A stretch of DNA of 64,000 nucleotides, from assembly GCF_000350225.1 (NCBI RefSeq), contig NW_005179280.1:1-64000 (forward strand). Direction: 5' to 3'. Shown piece after piece: positions 1 through 9,912 of this stretch. The notes beneath the pieces were generated by a model that had not been told where the DNA came from, did not search any database, and saw nothing but the letters and a program-made list of their open reading frames with translations. Position numbers and translations under genes: made by a program. Positions within the stretch are counted from its first letter, which is position 1; the number at the start of each line of letters is the position of its first letter. The DNA comes from Chondrus crispus. Taxonomy: Eukaryota > Rhodophyta > Florideophyceae > Gigartinales > Gigartinaceae.

Positions 1-918
1 CCACGCGGGTAGCTCGGGGTACCGCGCGGTCAGGACGTCGCGTTCGAATGAGGTAATTTCTACCCACTCGTACGCGACGAAGACCCCCATCCGGTTCCGC
101 ATCCGACGCTCATACTTCAGCTTTTGGTGCATCGCGGGGTCTCTCCTCCGCTCGGGCTGACTCTCGAACCCTGGAGGGAGGATCGGCTCGCTCCAGGACA
201 TCAGCTCAACCGCTGGCTCCTCCTCCCGTAGACGGAGATTGTCCATAACTCGCTTTAATCCAGCGACATACACCCGGTCGGCTTCCGTGCGATAGGCCCA
301 CGTATCTAAGTCCCACGCACGAGGGACGGTCCGATTGCAAGGTGTCCGGCGCATCCGCTGCCGAAGTAACTCCACGAAGGCCACCCGGGCCCGCGTGTCC
401 TCCCGCCGAAACCCTGGGCGTAGGAACTCAGGCTCCACAACCAAACGGTGTGAGAAGTCCCTGGATGTCACAGCCGCCAGGCTGAGCCCCCCCGGGAGCT
501 CCCCGGTCGCTGCAGCGTAACGCTGAATCATCTCCGCATCGCGCAAGCCCGCGGGGGACAAAAACGGCGCCCTCTCGAAAAGAAGTGCGTCGTCGTACAT
601 ATTTCGTCCCCATAAGTCGTCCGGGCGGGGCCATTCTTCGTCCCGGTCGACCGGACGTACCCCGAAGGTGTACATGCCCCCCCTTTTTTCGGCTGCTCTG
701 GACGTCGGGATCGGAGACGGAGCCTCGTGGGCGACACTAAAGAAACAGAAAGAAAACGAGGCAGGGGTCTCGCGCGTCGGACGATGGCACGATATCGGTA
801 CCTCGCACCGCACTACCCTCTTGTAACAGAGTTCCCCCCTCCTCGCGCGCCATCGCGCCGCCGGGAGATTGTACGCTGTCCCGGGACGGTACACGCCTCC
901 GCCAGAATCCTCATCCAT
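1..918 (-). CDS. Uncharacterised ORF open at the left edge; probable antisense accessory ORF of element G
   Basis: The minus strand is open in one frame from position 1275 (first upstream stop at 1276-1278) to the window edge. In-frame ATGs lie at 918 and 675. The protein below 675 looks real: it is rich in Trp, Tyr and Phe, with segments such as DLWGRNMYDDALLFERAPF and WDLDTWAYRTEADRVYVAG, and an Arg/Lys-rich part near the edge. I recognise no family. The likely context is a plus-strand retroelement whose gag-pol lies left of the window. About 370 bp beyond the open frame there is a polypurine tract and an LTR-like TG start, the same order as the antisense ORF, PPT and LTR of element D. The function is unknown and the C-terminus is not in the window. 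It could also be an unrelated host gene fragment. Confidence 0.42.
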   Translation of the reverse strand, partial: MDEDSGGGVYRPGTAYNLPAARWRARRGELCYKRVVRCEVPISCHRPTRETPASFSFCFFSVAHEAPSPIPTSRAAEKRGGMYTFGVRPVDRDEEWPRPDDLWGRNMYDDALLFERAPFLSPAGLRDAEMIQRYAAATGELPGGLSLAAVTSRDFSHRLVVEPEFLRPGFRREDTRARVAFVELLRQRMRRTPCNRTVPRAWDLDTWAYRTEADRVYVAGLKRVMDNLRLREEEPAVELMSWSEPILPPGFESQPERRRDPAMHQKLKYERRMRNRMGVFVAYEWVEITSFERDVLTARYPELPAW

Positions 919-1647
919 AGGGATGCCCGATTCGAAGAAAGGGGCTGTAGCAGAATGGTTAATTTCGTTTGAATTCGCAGACAGCGGGAGTGACTCCCGC
1001 TCCCTCCAAGGGGGCGCGCCGCCGGTTCGACCGGTCCGACACCGCCGGGAGCACACCAACCTTCGGCGGATCCTCGGACCGCGCGTCGTTATCCCCACCC
1101 GACGGCGTGTTCTTCGGCCAACGGGTGATGGGTAAGCCCCGGCGCTCGCCGAACGAAGCGCGTCTACACTCTCGCGCGTGTCCACCCCTCCCCTTCCCAG
1201 GGGGGTGGAATAAGCTATCTCCCTCGAGGACGCCGGACCCCTCTCGCCCTCGTGGTGAGAGTGCCCCCTCCCTTCCTAAGGGAGAAATTTCTGACCCGGG
1301 CGACGAGGGAATCGGTTCCTCGCACTCACTCGCCCCTCGACACGCTCGCGCTGATCCAAGGAAGGTCGTGTGGTCAGGAAGACACGCTCGCGCTGATCGC
1401 CGGGAAGGATGGGCCAATAAGTTCAACGACAAGGCACCACACGGAAGCCAGGGAGGCAAGGTTCGGGCCGAGGACACCGCGTCCCATTTCATGTCGCACA
1501 CGTACTCGCGGACACGACCCACCTCACCTCCTCTCCCGAGCGCTCGCCTGATCCTCGCCAAGCGGACTCTAACTGCGGAGGGCGGGTATGTCGGCAAGGG
1601 CGGGGCAATGACCGCCGGATTCAAGGTTCGCGGGGACGCTCTACTCT
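919..1647. other. GC-rich spacer between the left-edge ORF and the polypurine tract
   Basis: ORFs overlap on both strands here (plus 969-1649, minus 959-1624). Their translations are rich in Arg, Pro, Ser and Gly without recognisable motifs, as expected from GC-rich non-coding DNA. A perfect 8-bp inverted repeat with a 3-nt loop lies near 983-1003. By analogy with element D, this is the untranslated stretch between an antisense ORF and its 3' LTR. The minus 959-1624 frame could be a 5' extension of the accessory protein, as D also has an upstream minus-strand ORF. Confidence 0.4.
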
Positions 1648-1885
1648 GAGAGGGGGGCTATGTAGAGCACTGACCGCCCGCTCAATCGCGGTGCTGTACT
1701 GTAGCACACGCGGAATGCCTCACTATCATAAGTGAGATATATACCACGTGTAACCGTGTATCCAAACCCCCCCGCTCGTGTCCGGGTGTAAGCTCCATGG
1801 AGCCCTGTCGAAGTACTGACAGTTCTACCCACGTGTACCCGTGTTATCCCTCACGTTAATCGTGTCATTTCCCACGTGTAGTGGT
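1648..1885 (+). mobile_element. Polypurine tract and truncated 3' LTR start of element G
   Basis: A purine run (GAGAGGGGGG, 1648-1657) is followed after CTA by TGTAGAGCACTG at 1661, the usual order of a plus-strand PPT and a 3' LTR. The following sequence has a TACTGTA heptamer near 1696 and several CACGTG/ACGTGT motifs, like the U3 regions of LTR D and the 19761 solo LTR. It is cut at 1885 by the LTR of element A, so the LTR end and its target duplication cannot be checked. Confidence 0.4.
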
Positions 1886-3138
1886 TGTCATACCTCCCCA
1901 AGAGGAGTTTCTCCGGCCATCGCCGCCGTCGTCCAATTTAGTATTTTTAGTTTAATTAATTATAGCTCCGACGTCAGCTAGTATATAGCCGACGTCCGAC
2001 CCTTAGTAAAACGGTACGAAGCTTTGGGTCTAGAACTCGGGTTTCTGGAACGGAGTCGTAGCCTCGCGTCGGTCCCCGTCCCACGACGGTACCCTGCGAG
2101 CCATCTACGTCCCGATTCCCTCCTGCCTCTACCGCGCGCGTCGTCCCGCCACGCCCGGCTCTCCGCGCGACAGCTGTCCCTACCGCTCCGCCCCTCCTGG
2201 GCTCTGTGTCCCACTTTTTCCCTCACTTTCCCTACTGCGCTTCGCGCCCGGCCCCGTACCGGTCCCTTACGGGTGGTCTCCCGATAACCCCCTACACGCG
2301 CCCCCGAACGCGCGCGCTCTGCCAGAGGGGGATCCCACCCCTTCCCCCTCAGTGCACGACACGGAGTTTCCTCCTAGACCTCGAGCTCCTCTCGCCATTG
2401 GGGCGAAGGCGCGACGATCCTCCGCACACTTGGCGTCCCTCATCGTCTGTGGCGAGGGACGCGGGTGCTCGACGAACGGCTTCATACTTCCCGTCCCTCG
2501 CCATCGGCGCGAGGGCGCGGCGCGAGCGGCGCTCGTATTCCTGTCCGCGCGCGCCCCTCGCCATCGGGACGAGGGCGCGGCGCGTGGACGTACGTTTTCT
2601 TCTTCGCTCGACCGCGCCATCGGTGGCGAGGGCGCCGCGCGTGCCTCGTTCGTCTTTTTCCTGGCTCGCGCCTCCCGCGTTCGGAGGCGGGGCGCGAACG
2701 CAAGCGGCATTCGTCTTCTTGCCCGAGCGCCCCTCGACATCGGGGCGAGGGCGCGGACGCGCAGGCGGAGTCGGATGCCTCCCTCACGTCGCGGCCCGGG
2801 ATCTGATGGCCCCTTCGAGGATGGCGTGCTCATCGGCGTGCAGCGGGCGGGCGCGTGGTCCCGTCCGAAGGGGTACAAATGCCACGGACGGGCGTCCCGC
2901 AGTGTATGGCGTGTCCCTTATGCCGCCTGTGCGTACCTTCGCGCACGTGCGTTGCCCATTTCTCCGCCGACTAATTTACCCTTAATTTTTCAATTCCCGT
3001 GGTGGCGGATTGACACCGAGCGAGCGGTGCGCTGCGTGGGGTTGTCGCACTGTACGACAAGTGTCCCCACTTCTTCCCATTTTTTTATTTTCAGACCTCA
3101 TCCGCCGGTGCTGTCGAGACCGGGTTGGGGGTATGACA
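1886..3138 (-). repeat. 3' LTR of element A
   Basis: The boundaries are inferred from inverted ends: TGTCATACC at 1886 and GGTATGACA ending at 3138, giving about 1253 bp. Just outside the right end, in minus-strand sense, is a purine-rich tract (about 3140-3175, including GGGGGCAAGGGGAAA), as expected of a PPT next to a 3' LTR. The LTR contains a tandem array (2391-2795). The second LTR is not present in the window, so the limits cannot be confirmed by alignment. Confidence 0.6.
2391..2795. repeat. Tandem array of about seven 48-61 bp GC-rich units
   Basis: Units starting near 2391, 2439, 2497, 2557, 2613, 2672 and 2733 repeat a core close to CTCGCCATCGGGGCGAGG, followed by GCGCGGCGCG-like sequence and a variable stretch. 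Each core can fold on itself (CCTCGCC with GGCGAGG). The units are diverged, not identical. Several long ORFs on both strands across the array are repeat-driven and probably not coding. Confidence 0.75.
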
Positions 3139-3834
3139 GTGTAATTTCCCCTTGCCCCCATTTTCGCGTATTGGCCGTTGGCGGAGCAGCTCGTTGTCTC
3201 ATCCGGGACCCCTATCCTCAAGAGCCACAGTGACTCTCGGTCTCTACGCCCCGCGTTTCAGCTCCTCTCCGCAACTTGCAACACCTTGTATTGCTTAACC
3301 CCTTCCGCGTTCCGGGGCTTATGTGCCGTATGGAGGCGATCGCCGTTCGGCCTCCACTCGCGTACCAACCTCCAGCGTAGGGTACTGTACGTGGTACCGC
3401 TTTCTTCCGCCATTGTGCCATATTATGCCAAGGGCTCCCGTGATTCCGTTGGGGTTGCCTCAGTCGTCGGACCTCCCCTCGCCGCGGTGATCGGACTTAA
3501 CGGAACGTCCGGTGACCCTGTTCGGGGGGGAGTGTCCGACCTTCAGCTCCGAAAGGGGTATTCGCCTTCCCTTCGAGCTCTGCGTCCCCGTATCGTCGGT
3601 CACTGCGGGGTCGGGATCCTTGCTGGCAGTCCGTACTGCCTCGCCTTTACGTCGTGCGTCCTTGGGTTTCGGAAGTCAAATACAGCTTGACTTCTGTGCG
3701 GTCCTCACGTCAACCGTAACGAAGCGGATGAGGGCCCCCCTCTCAAGCGTGAACGTCCGCGTTCATTTCAGACGTGAGGTTCCTGCCGGTGCGTCTCCGG
3801 AGGCGTTGGGCGAAACGAGACACCAAGTACTACG
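3139..3834 (-). other. 3' untranslated region and polypurine tract of element A
   Basis: This lies between the end of the chromodomain frame (about 3835) and the 3' LTR. It holds the polypurine tract next to the LTR and a TACTGTA site near 3382. The small ORFs here show no recognisable domain. Confidence 0.5.
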
Positions 3835-5260
3835 GAACGTGAGTCCGGGCGGTCCATGTGGGCGTGTAGTAATCCGCCCACTTGATGAGTAACTCGATTG
3901 TTCCGTCTCCCACTGCTCCATGCAGGAGTAATCGTTCCACGGCATACTGTGTGCCCTCGGTGACCTTGTCGGCAAGGTCACTTGGGGTTGTCGTACTCGC
4001 CTATGGCGCGTCCGTCGGTGGTGGCGCGCACACGCGGCGGTCTGCGGAGACGCGCTCGGTGACACCATCACGATCGATCGTGATGGTTCTCTTGTCATTC
4101 GCAAGAACGCGGTATGCCCCAACGGCGGGCGACGCGAGTTTGTTAGACGTCTTTGCCCCATCGGTGGGGTTCAGGTAGACGTAATTACCTGGCTTGAGAC
4201 GTGCGTTGATACGTCTGACACGCTTATCGAAGTCGCGCTTGTACCGAGCCTGCGTCCGGCGCAGGCTCCCGTACGCCTTCTGGATCGTGTCGTCCAACGT
4301 CTTGAGGAAGTCAGAGCGCGCGTTGACCCTATCGGACGGGGGCGCGTCACCTTCGGCTCTACGTAGAGATAACTCCGGCGGCGGTCGGCTGAGGACGAGC
4401 TCGAAGGGCGTCGTACGCGTCGTACGATGTACGTGGGAGTTGTACGCGTACGTGAGCGGCCCCACGTACACGTCCAAGTCGTTCTGACGTTCGCTGACGT
4501 AATTGCGTAACATTGAAGCGATCGTCCGGTTGTATCGCTCGACCTGCCCGTTCGTCTGGGGCTGGTACGCCGAAGTGTACAAGTTCGTCACCCCCAGGAC
4601 ACGGCACGTGCTGTGGAAGAACCTCGCGTTAAACTGCGGTCCGTTATCCGACAGTAGCGAGCGTGAGACGCCGTATTTAAATGCCCACGCGTCGCAGAAC
4701 GCGACGGCGACGTGTACGCGGTTACGGTCCGCAGTGCCACAACTTGAGTCAGCTTCGTGAAACGGTCCGTAATTACGAGAAGGAACCGTTTCCCTGCCTT
4801 CGTCTTGAGTATCGGTCCCAAGATGTCGATGGCGAGGCTCTCAAGCAGCCGTGTTGCCGGAAACAACTTCAAACGGTTGAGGTGTTTCCGCAACTTAACA
4901 CGGTTCATCGCGCAGGTTCGGCACCCTCGCACCGTAGCTGCGACATCTGCTGCGAGATCGGGCCAGTAGTATTCGTGACGGAGCGCGAAGTACATACGGT
5001 TCTGGCCAGAGTGCCCCGCGATTGTTGGTGTGTGGCAGAGCTGATGCAGCCGAGTCCGTAGCGTCCGAGGCACCACGACCTGCACGATGTCAGGGTCGAA
5101 GGGGTGTCTCCGTTTGAGCACCCCGTGGCGGTCTTCGAAGAATGCGGAGTCCCGGGACTCTGACTGTCGTGCCAGTACGGTCTGGCAGAAGTCATCCACG
5201 CGTTTCTCTTCAGCTATCACCTCTAACGTAAGAGGGGCCGGAAGGTCGTCCTGCGGAGGG
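3835..5260 (-). pseudogene. Integrase with C-terminal chromodomain (element A), frameshifted
   Basis: Retroviral-type integrase, which inserts the cDNA copy into host chromatin. Visible in order: the HHCC zinc region (CHTPTIAGHSG, later CRTCA), core with the first Asp (LAIDILGP), second Asp (LLSDNGPQF) and catalytic Glu (QPQTNGQVERYN), and an SH3-like tail (GNYVYLNP). A chromodomain at about 3949-3835 has the aromatic and hydrophobic pattern QYAVERLL ... LLIKWADYYTPTW. A frameshift near 4728 separates the first Asp from the rest, and another lies between the SH3-like part and the chromodomain. The upstream end joins a short stretch of pol linker, then the foreign LTR at 5371-6240. It cannot make a working protein as read. 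Confidence 0.85.
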
Positions 5261-5370
5261 GCGACCGTGAAGGCGGGCGCCCCAACTTCGGGTTTTCGGC
5301 GCGCTCGATGTCGACAGCGTCGAACTCGTCGTTCTCCTCCCAGAACGAGGTGAGCCCTTCAAGAGCGGGG

Positions 5371-6240
5371 TGTAGTGCAATGCGCCTGTCAGGCAGAGAC
5401 CAAGGTCCGACGGTCCAACACAAACAACAACAACAAAACAACAACTGCCAACAGCACAGCACTACGGAGTGTTCGAAGCTCCCTGTCCTCTTTAAGCGGG
5501 TTTGCGGCCCGCAGTAGCTCGGATCCCTGATAGGGGGAGCAATCAGAAGGGCCCAGCCTAGGATCGGTAAACGGTGGTAGAGTTTTGTTAAGGCAACTGC
5601 TCGACGAGTTCGGAGGGGTGTCTAGGTAAACGTGGTCCGATGGGTCGTAAATCCAATGCTCGAAGAGCGCCTTGTGCACCTTATACCGTTGATAAGGTCT
5701 TCGACGGGGACGTCGCAACGTAGCCCGTCGGGAAAGAAGAAACGTAGCAGCGCTACACCGTCGTACTGCCCGATGGCAAAGTACCAACACCGGATCGGTC
5801 GCAACCAGATTCCGATGGAACCAACGCTGAGAAAAGCACCACTGGTGTTCCAACACAGAATCCCGATGGCTAATGACGTCACGTTGCGGATCGCAATCCT
5901 ACAAGGTGGGACCAACTCAAGATTAAGGTAAATTAGGATAGGGAAGTAAAGGAAGATTGATAAAGAAAAAGGGGACCCCTGAGCGCAAAGGATATCGTAG
6001 GCTAGAGTAGAAGGTAACGTCTTGTAAAAGACGGACTTCGACCAAGGCGATATCAAACTCTGGCAACTCGGGTTATCTTTATTGACTTGGTCGGTCAAAG
6101 GGCTAAGTTATATAGAGCCCCGCCGGGGCGAGTACAGTAGCTCCCGGCTCTAGATTCTAGATCTAATTAGTAAATAAATTAAATAATTAAAATAATCGTG
6201 CGCTTCGCCGCACACGTGTGTCCCCCAAACCCGGACTACA
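5371..6240 (-). repeat. LTR of the C/E family replacing the RT region of element A
   Basis: This is the same LTR family as 8788-9749, 22421-23462 and 53906-54971, in minus orientation. The left end TGTAGTGCAATGCGCCTG is intact. The right end stops at CCCGGACTACA and lacks the last roughly 75 bp seen in 22421-23462, as if lost through short homology. The flanks (CGGGG and GTATC) do not form a target duplication. They belong to different parts of pol (before integrase and after protease), so the insertion coincides with deletion of RT and RNase H. Confidence 0.8.
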
Positions 6241-7199
6241 GTATCCTCTGCGACGCCATTCGTCAACCTCACTCCATGTCGGTGTTGGAATGAGGGCTTG
6301 GGCTCCAGGAACACGAGGCCCGTCCCCGCGGTTGTCACACGCACTCGGGCTTGTGACATCGCGGGAATGGTAACCCGGCGGGCGATCCGGATCGCCTGCG
6401 GGGCCTCCTCGCGTACATGCGGCCGGCTTGTCTGGCGTCCGCGTCGCCTGGTAGGGGGAGCCGGCTCCCCCTTCCCGTCGACGATTGCCACGGAGCCACC
6501 GTGGCGAGGTTCCAGCTTCTGGCCATCGATATCTATGCTGCGTACGTGGGCATCGATGAACGCGGTCCGAAGAAGGACGGGAACAGCGAGCTGTTCGGCC
6601 ACTACGAAAGGTATGCGGAACGTCGTGTTCCGCAACCTGACAACGAGATGGACGACGGCCGTAAGTCGGAGCGGGTTACTGTTCGCGCCAGGAAGTCGGG
6701 GTAATGGCGCGTCCCGTATCACGTAGCGGGTCCAATCGGGAGGAAGGTCGGCCTTCCTCACCAAGTTGTACCCCGAACACGTATCGACGGCGATCGTGTG
6801 CGGCTTGAACGCGTTGCCTCTGGTGGCCACGGAGCCCAAGAGGTTGTATATTTTTGACGTCATGAGGCACACGAGGCCATCGACTATCTTAGGCGCGATT
6901 ATCGTGAGGACGTTCCGTCGGGGCTTTCGCTTTCGGTGTTGACCCCTCTTGCGCTTCCTTCTACGCGTTTCTTGGGGCGTCCGCGGCTCGGTGACGCCCT
7001 CTCGAGTGCTCGGGTCCATACGCGGAGGACCGTTCGTCGGTGGGCCCTGGCTCACGGAAGCTAGGAGATCGACGTGCTCCTTCCGGTCTGCATTACTTCC
7101 ATCGCGTTCACTCAGCATCACCGGGGCTGACGGTGTCCCGGTGGTGCTCTCCTCCAGCTTCAGGCTTGCGGAGGCCTTGACGCTCTCGTTCTCCTGCAT
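6190..7199 (-). pseudogene. Aspartic protease region of pol (element A)
   Basis: Retropepsin-like protease that would cleave Gag and Pol. The N-terminal part is basic (RRKRKRGQHRKRKPRR). The active-site region reads AVDTCSGYN, so the usual D-T/S-G motif has Cys in place of Gly (DTC instead of DTG), which should abolish activity. The downstream hydrophobic strand LAVPVLLRTAFIDAH corresponds to the conserved (I/V)LG.xFI element, again with the Gly changed. The last roughly 17 codons come from the inserted LTR, so the reading frame is chimeric at its C-terminus. The Asp and flanking strands make a protease call safer than the mutated motif alone. Confidence 0.7.
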
Positions 7200-7619
7200 T
7201 GGCGCCGCAGGAGTTCCCGTGCTCGCTCCCGGAAACGGTGGATGTATTATCGGACAATACCCCCCGTGTCCTTGGCGAGCACGCAGGGTCCGGTCTAGTT
7301 CGTAGGGATAAGACGGCTCACGCGGCCGCGTGTACGTAACAGTCTTTACCCTTTTTTCGAACTACCGGCGCTATCTGAGCTACCTTCCTGGCCATCGGTG
7401 GCCAGGTCTTCTTCGGGTCCTTGGCCCCGTGGGTCGGGACGATTCCCCCACTGCGGTCACGCGACGTCAGCGAAGTATTCGGGTACTTCCTGACCTTGGC
7501 CTGCGACGTCCGGTCGTCGCAGGATATGGGGGACGAGGCAAGTCGGGTCTCCTTCGCGCCCCTCCGTGGGTAAAGGATACGGGTCCTCTACCCAATCTTG
7601 CAGGCACATGATCGCGTTT
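7200..7619 (-). other. Gag-protease linker of element A
   Basis: No conserved domain is visible between the knuckle-bearing gag frame and the protease frame. A low-complexity basic C-terminal Gag segment is likely but not demonstrable. Confidence 0.3.
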
Positions 7620-8787
7620 TGTACCTATTGGGGTAACCGAGAACGGTCTCGCTCCCGTCTCCCTCCTTGACGGGGATACCTTGTGTCCGACGGGCGGTAA
7701 TCCGGTCGATCACGACGATCGAGTTCGTTACGACGATACCCGCCTCCGCGTGGGGCGAAGCGCGTGCCCCCCACCCGACCGATTCGGGAAACCTTGACGC
7801 GGGGGGCGGCCCTCGCCGACCGACTGCCGGAGGAGATTACGCGCTCCGGGACGCGTCTCCATCTGGTAGCGGTAGTTCCTGTACGCCGTGAACATCCGCG
7901 GTTCCGGCGACAGGAACGGGCACGCGTACATGGCGTGTCCGTACGTACGGCATAGCCAGCACACTTACGCGTTGACATCCGTTGAGGCGAAGGTCGCTGC
8001 GTGACGCGCCTCCTCATCGGTGAGAAGGGGTACGCGAGGGGCTTCGGGTCCTGCATCTCGACTCGAGATGTCGAGCTCTGCGACCCAGGGGTCCGTACCC
8101 CTTGCCACTCTTGGAGTGACCGCAAACGCGGTCGCGTAACTCGATGTCGTTCCGGTCGACATCGGTGAGGGGGGTCGTCCCCCCACGGGTCCTCCTCCTT
8201 GCATAATGAGGACAGGGTCGGCCTGCCACTCATCCTCCCCGATGTGGAGGGTCGAGGAGGGCGAACTCGTTGCGGCGGACTTCGTAGTCCTGCCAACCCT
8301 CCGTGCCGGTTTTCGTATCCGGCAGGGGTAAACCGCGCCGAGCGCGGTACGTCGTGCCTTCCACCGTGGCGATACGGCCGATGGTTGGAAGATCGGTCTT
8401 CTGGCGGGTCGGCAGCTGCTGTACGGTTTCGTAAACTGCGGCACGGGTCGCCGGTGCCAGTCCCCACACGAAGTAGTGCGCAAGGGACTGTTCGGAGAAC
8501 ACCGCCGTGCACCGGAACGCGACAGTTTCGAGCCGGTCCGCGAACGTGCTCTCCGTTTCATGAAATCGCTGTCGCGCCGTCGCGACAGCGTCGTACGTTC
8601 ACCTAACACGTCGTCGGTTAGGTAGCGTTTGAGGAACTGGTTCACGAGTCCCGGCCCGCTCACGTCGTCGTTTAGCTGGCCGGCGCGGAGGCCACGCATT
8701 GTATAACTTGTATACAGGCGCTCCGCGTCGCGCTCTAGGAAGTGCGCGAGAACTCGTACCGCAACACCTTCGGTAAGCTGTTGCGAG
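7620..8787 (-). pseudogene. Gag with zinc knuckle (element A), frameshifted
   Basis: Capsid/nucleocapsid gene. The first frame has capsid-like helices (VLAHFLERDAERLY, VNQFLKRYLTDDVLGER). A frameshift near 8582 moves the capsid into a second frame (TARQRFHETESTFADRLE, SLAHYFVWGLAP). A further frame change leads to a CCHC knuckle, CWLCRTYGHAMYACP, near 7960-7915. The 5' end is truncated: upstream of about 8787 the frame reads into the LTR of C1, so the first residues of the open frame are LTR-derived. Confidence 0.72.
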
Positions 8788-9749
8788 TGTAATGCAATAC
8801 GCACCTGCAAAGGGGGGTGAAAAGAAGGAAAATATTTGGATATGAAAAGTAGTCCGGGTTGGGAGACACACGGGTGAATAATTGCACAGTTTTAATTTTT
8901 AATTATTTTATTTTATTTAGTTAATTAGTTGGCATTAATGTTGCTGACACTAGATTAGATCTAGGATCTAGCGCCGCAAGCTACTTTAGTGGCTCCGGCG
9001 GGGCGATACATGCCTTAGCCCTTTGACCACCAAGTCAGTAAAGGTAACCTGAGTTGCCAGAGTTTGATATCGCCTTGGTCGAAGTCCGTCTTTTACAAGA
9101 CATTCCCTTCTACTCTAGCCTACGGTATCCTTTGCGCTCGGGGGTCCCCTTTTTCCTTCTCAATCTTCCTTTATTTCCCTATCCTAATTTACCTTAATCT
9201 TGAGTTGGTCCCACCTTTTAGGATTGCGATCCGCAACGTGACGTCATTAGCCATCGGGCTTCTGTGTTGGTACACCAGTGGTGCTTTTCTCAGCGTTGGT
9301 TCCATCGGAATCTGGTTGCGACCGATCCGGTGTTGGTACTTTGCCATCGGGCAGTACGACGGTGTAGCGCTGCTACGTTTTCTTCTTTCCCGACGGGCTA
9401 CGTTGCGACGTCCCCGTCGAAAACCTTATCAAGGGTATAAGGTGTACAAGGCGCTCTTCGAGCATTGGATTTACGACCCATCGGACCACGTTTACCTAGA
9501 CACCCCTCCGAACTCGTCGAGCAGTTGCCTTTACAAGTCTCTACCACCATTTACCGATCCTGGGCTGGGCCCTTCTCTTTGCTCCCCTATCAGGGATCCG
9601 AGCTACTGCGGGCCGCAAACCCGCTTAAAGAGGACAGGGAGCTTCGAACACTCCGTAGCGCTGTGCCGTTGGCAGTTGTTGTTTTGTTGTTGTTGTTTGT
9701 GTTGGACCGTCGGACCTTGGTCTGTGCCTAACAGGCGCATTGCACTACA
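8788..9749 (+). repeat. 5' LTR of C1 (962 bp)
   Basis: It starts TGTAATGCAATACGCACC (one change from the TGTAGTGCAAT of the family) and ends GCATTGCACTACA. The TATA-like box present in E (GATATATACC) is changed to GATACATGCC near 9007. It lacks the 131-bp internal duplication found in the E LTR. The 88-amino-acid and 243-amino-acid ORFs within it recur in the E LTR only because the LTR sequence is conserved. Confidence 0.88.
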
Positions 9750-9912
9750 AAAGTGGTCTCCCGACCTAGAATTGTCTACAGAAAACCCGACCTAGAATTG
9801 TGTCGACGACAGCCTCGGTCTGCAGTTGCACTATAAAAGTGGTCTGGGCAACGGAGTCTCTATTTTATTTTTTGTTTGTAACTTTTTTTGTGTAGGTTCG
9901 CTCGTACGAGCA
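9750..9912 (+). promoter_or_regulatory. Leader and primer-binding-site region of C1, with a duplicated PBS-like block
   Basis: TGGTCTCCCGACC begins 4 nt after the LTR end and is the best primer-binding-site candidate. The block TTGCACTA(C/T)AAAAGTGGTCT, which spans the LTR end and the PBS start, occurs twice (about 9740 and 9827). CCCGACCTAGAATTGT also occurs twice. A T-rich tract ending TTTTTTGTGTAG just before the gag ATG resembles a splice acceptor. Confidence 0.55.

Larger units (their letters stand above)
1886..8787 (-). mobile_element. Element A: decayed Ty3/gypsy chromovirus, minus strand
   Basis: The remains read, in minus-strand order, gag (from about 8787), protease, integrase, chromodomain, a 3' untranslated region, a polypurine tract and a 3' LTR. 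RT and RNase H are absent: an LTR of the C/E family (5371-6240) sits where they should be. The 5' LTR is also missing, because the gag start abuts the LTR of C1 at 8788. Every domain carries frameshifts, so this is a non-autonomous relic. Protease-before-integrase order, the HHCC zinc binding region, the D-D-E triad and the C-terminal chromodomain identify a Ty3/gypsy chromovirus. Confidence 0.82.

Noticed and set aside
2391..2795. Regular repeats considered as a CRISPR array
   Set aside because: Units are diverged, the repeated core is not separated by unique spacers of constant size, no cas genes are present, and the context is eukaryotic LTR DNA.
2206..3233. Long plus-strand ORFs of 259 and 293 codons
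   Set aside because: Driven by GC-rich tandem repeats. Compositions are Arg/Ala/Pro with no motif, and three frames on each strand are open together.
9064..9795. 243-residue ORF in the LTR of C1, also present in E as 290 residues
   Set aside because: It lies wholly in LTR sequence and is conserved only because the LTR is. It is broken differently in C2 and in the LTR at 5371.
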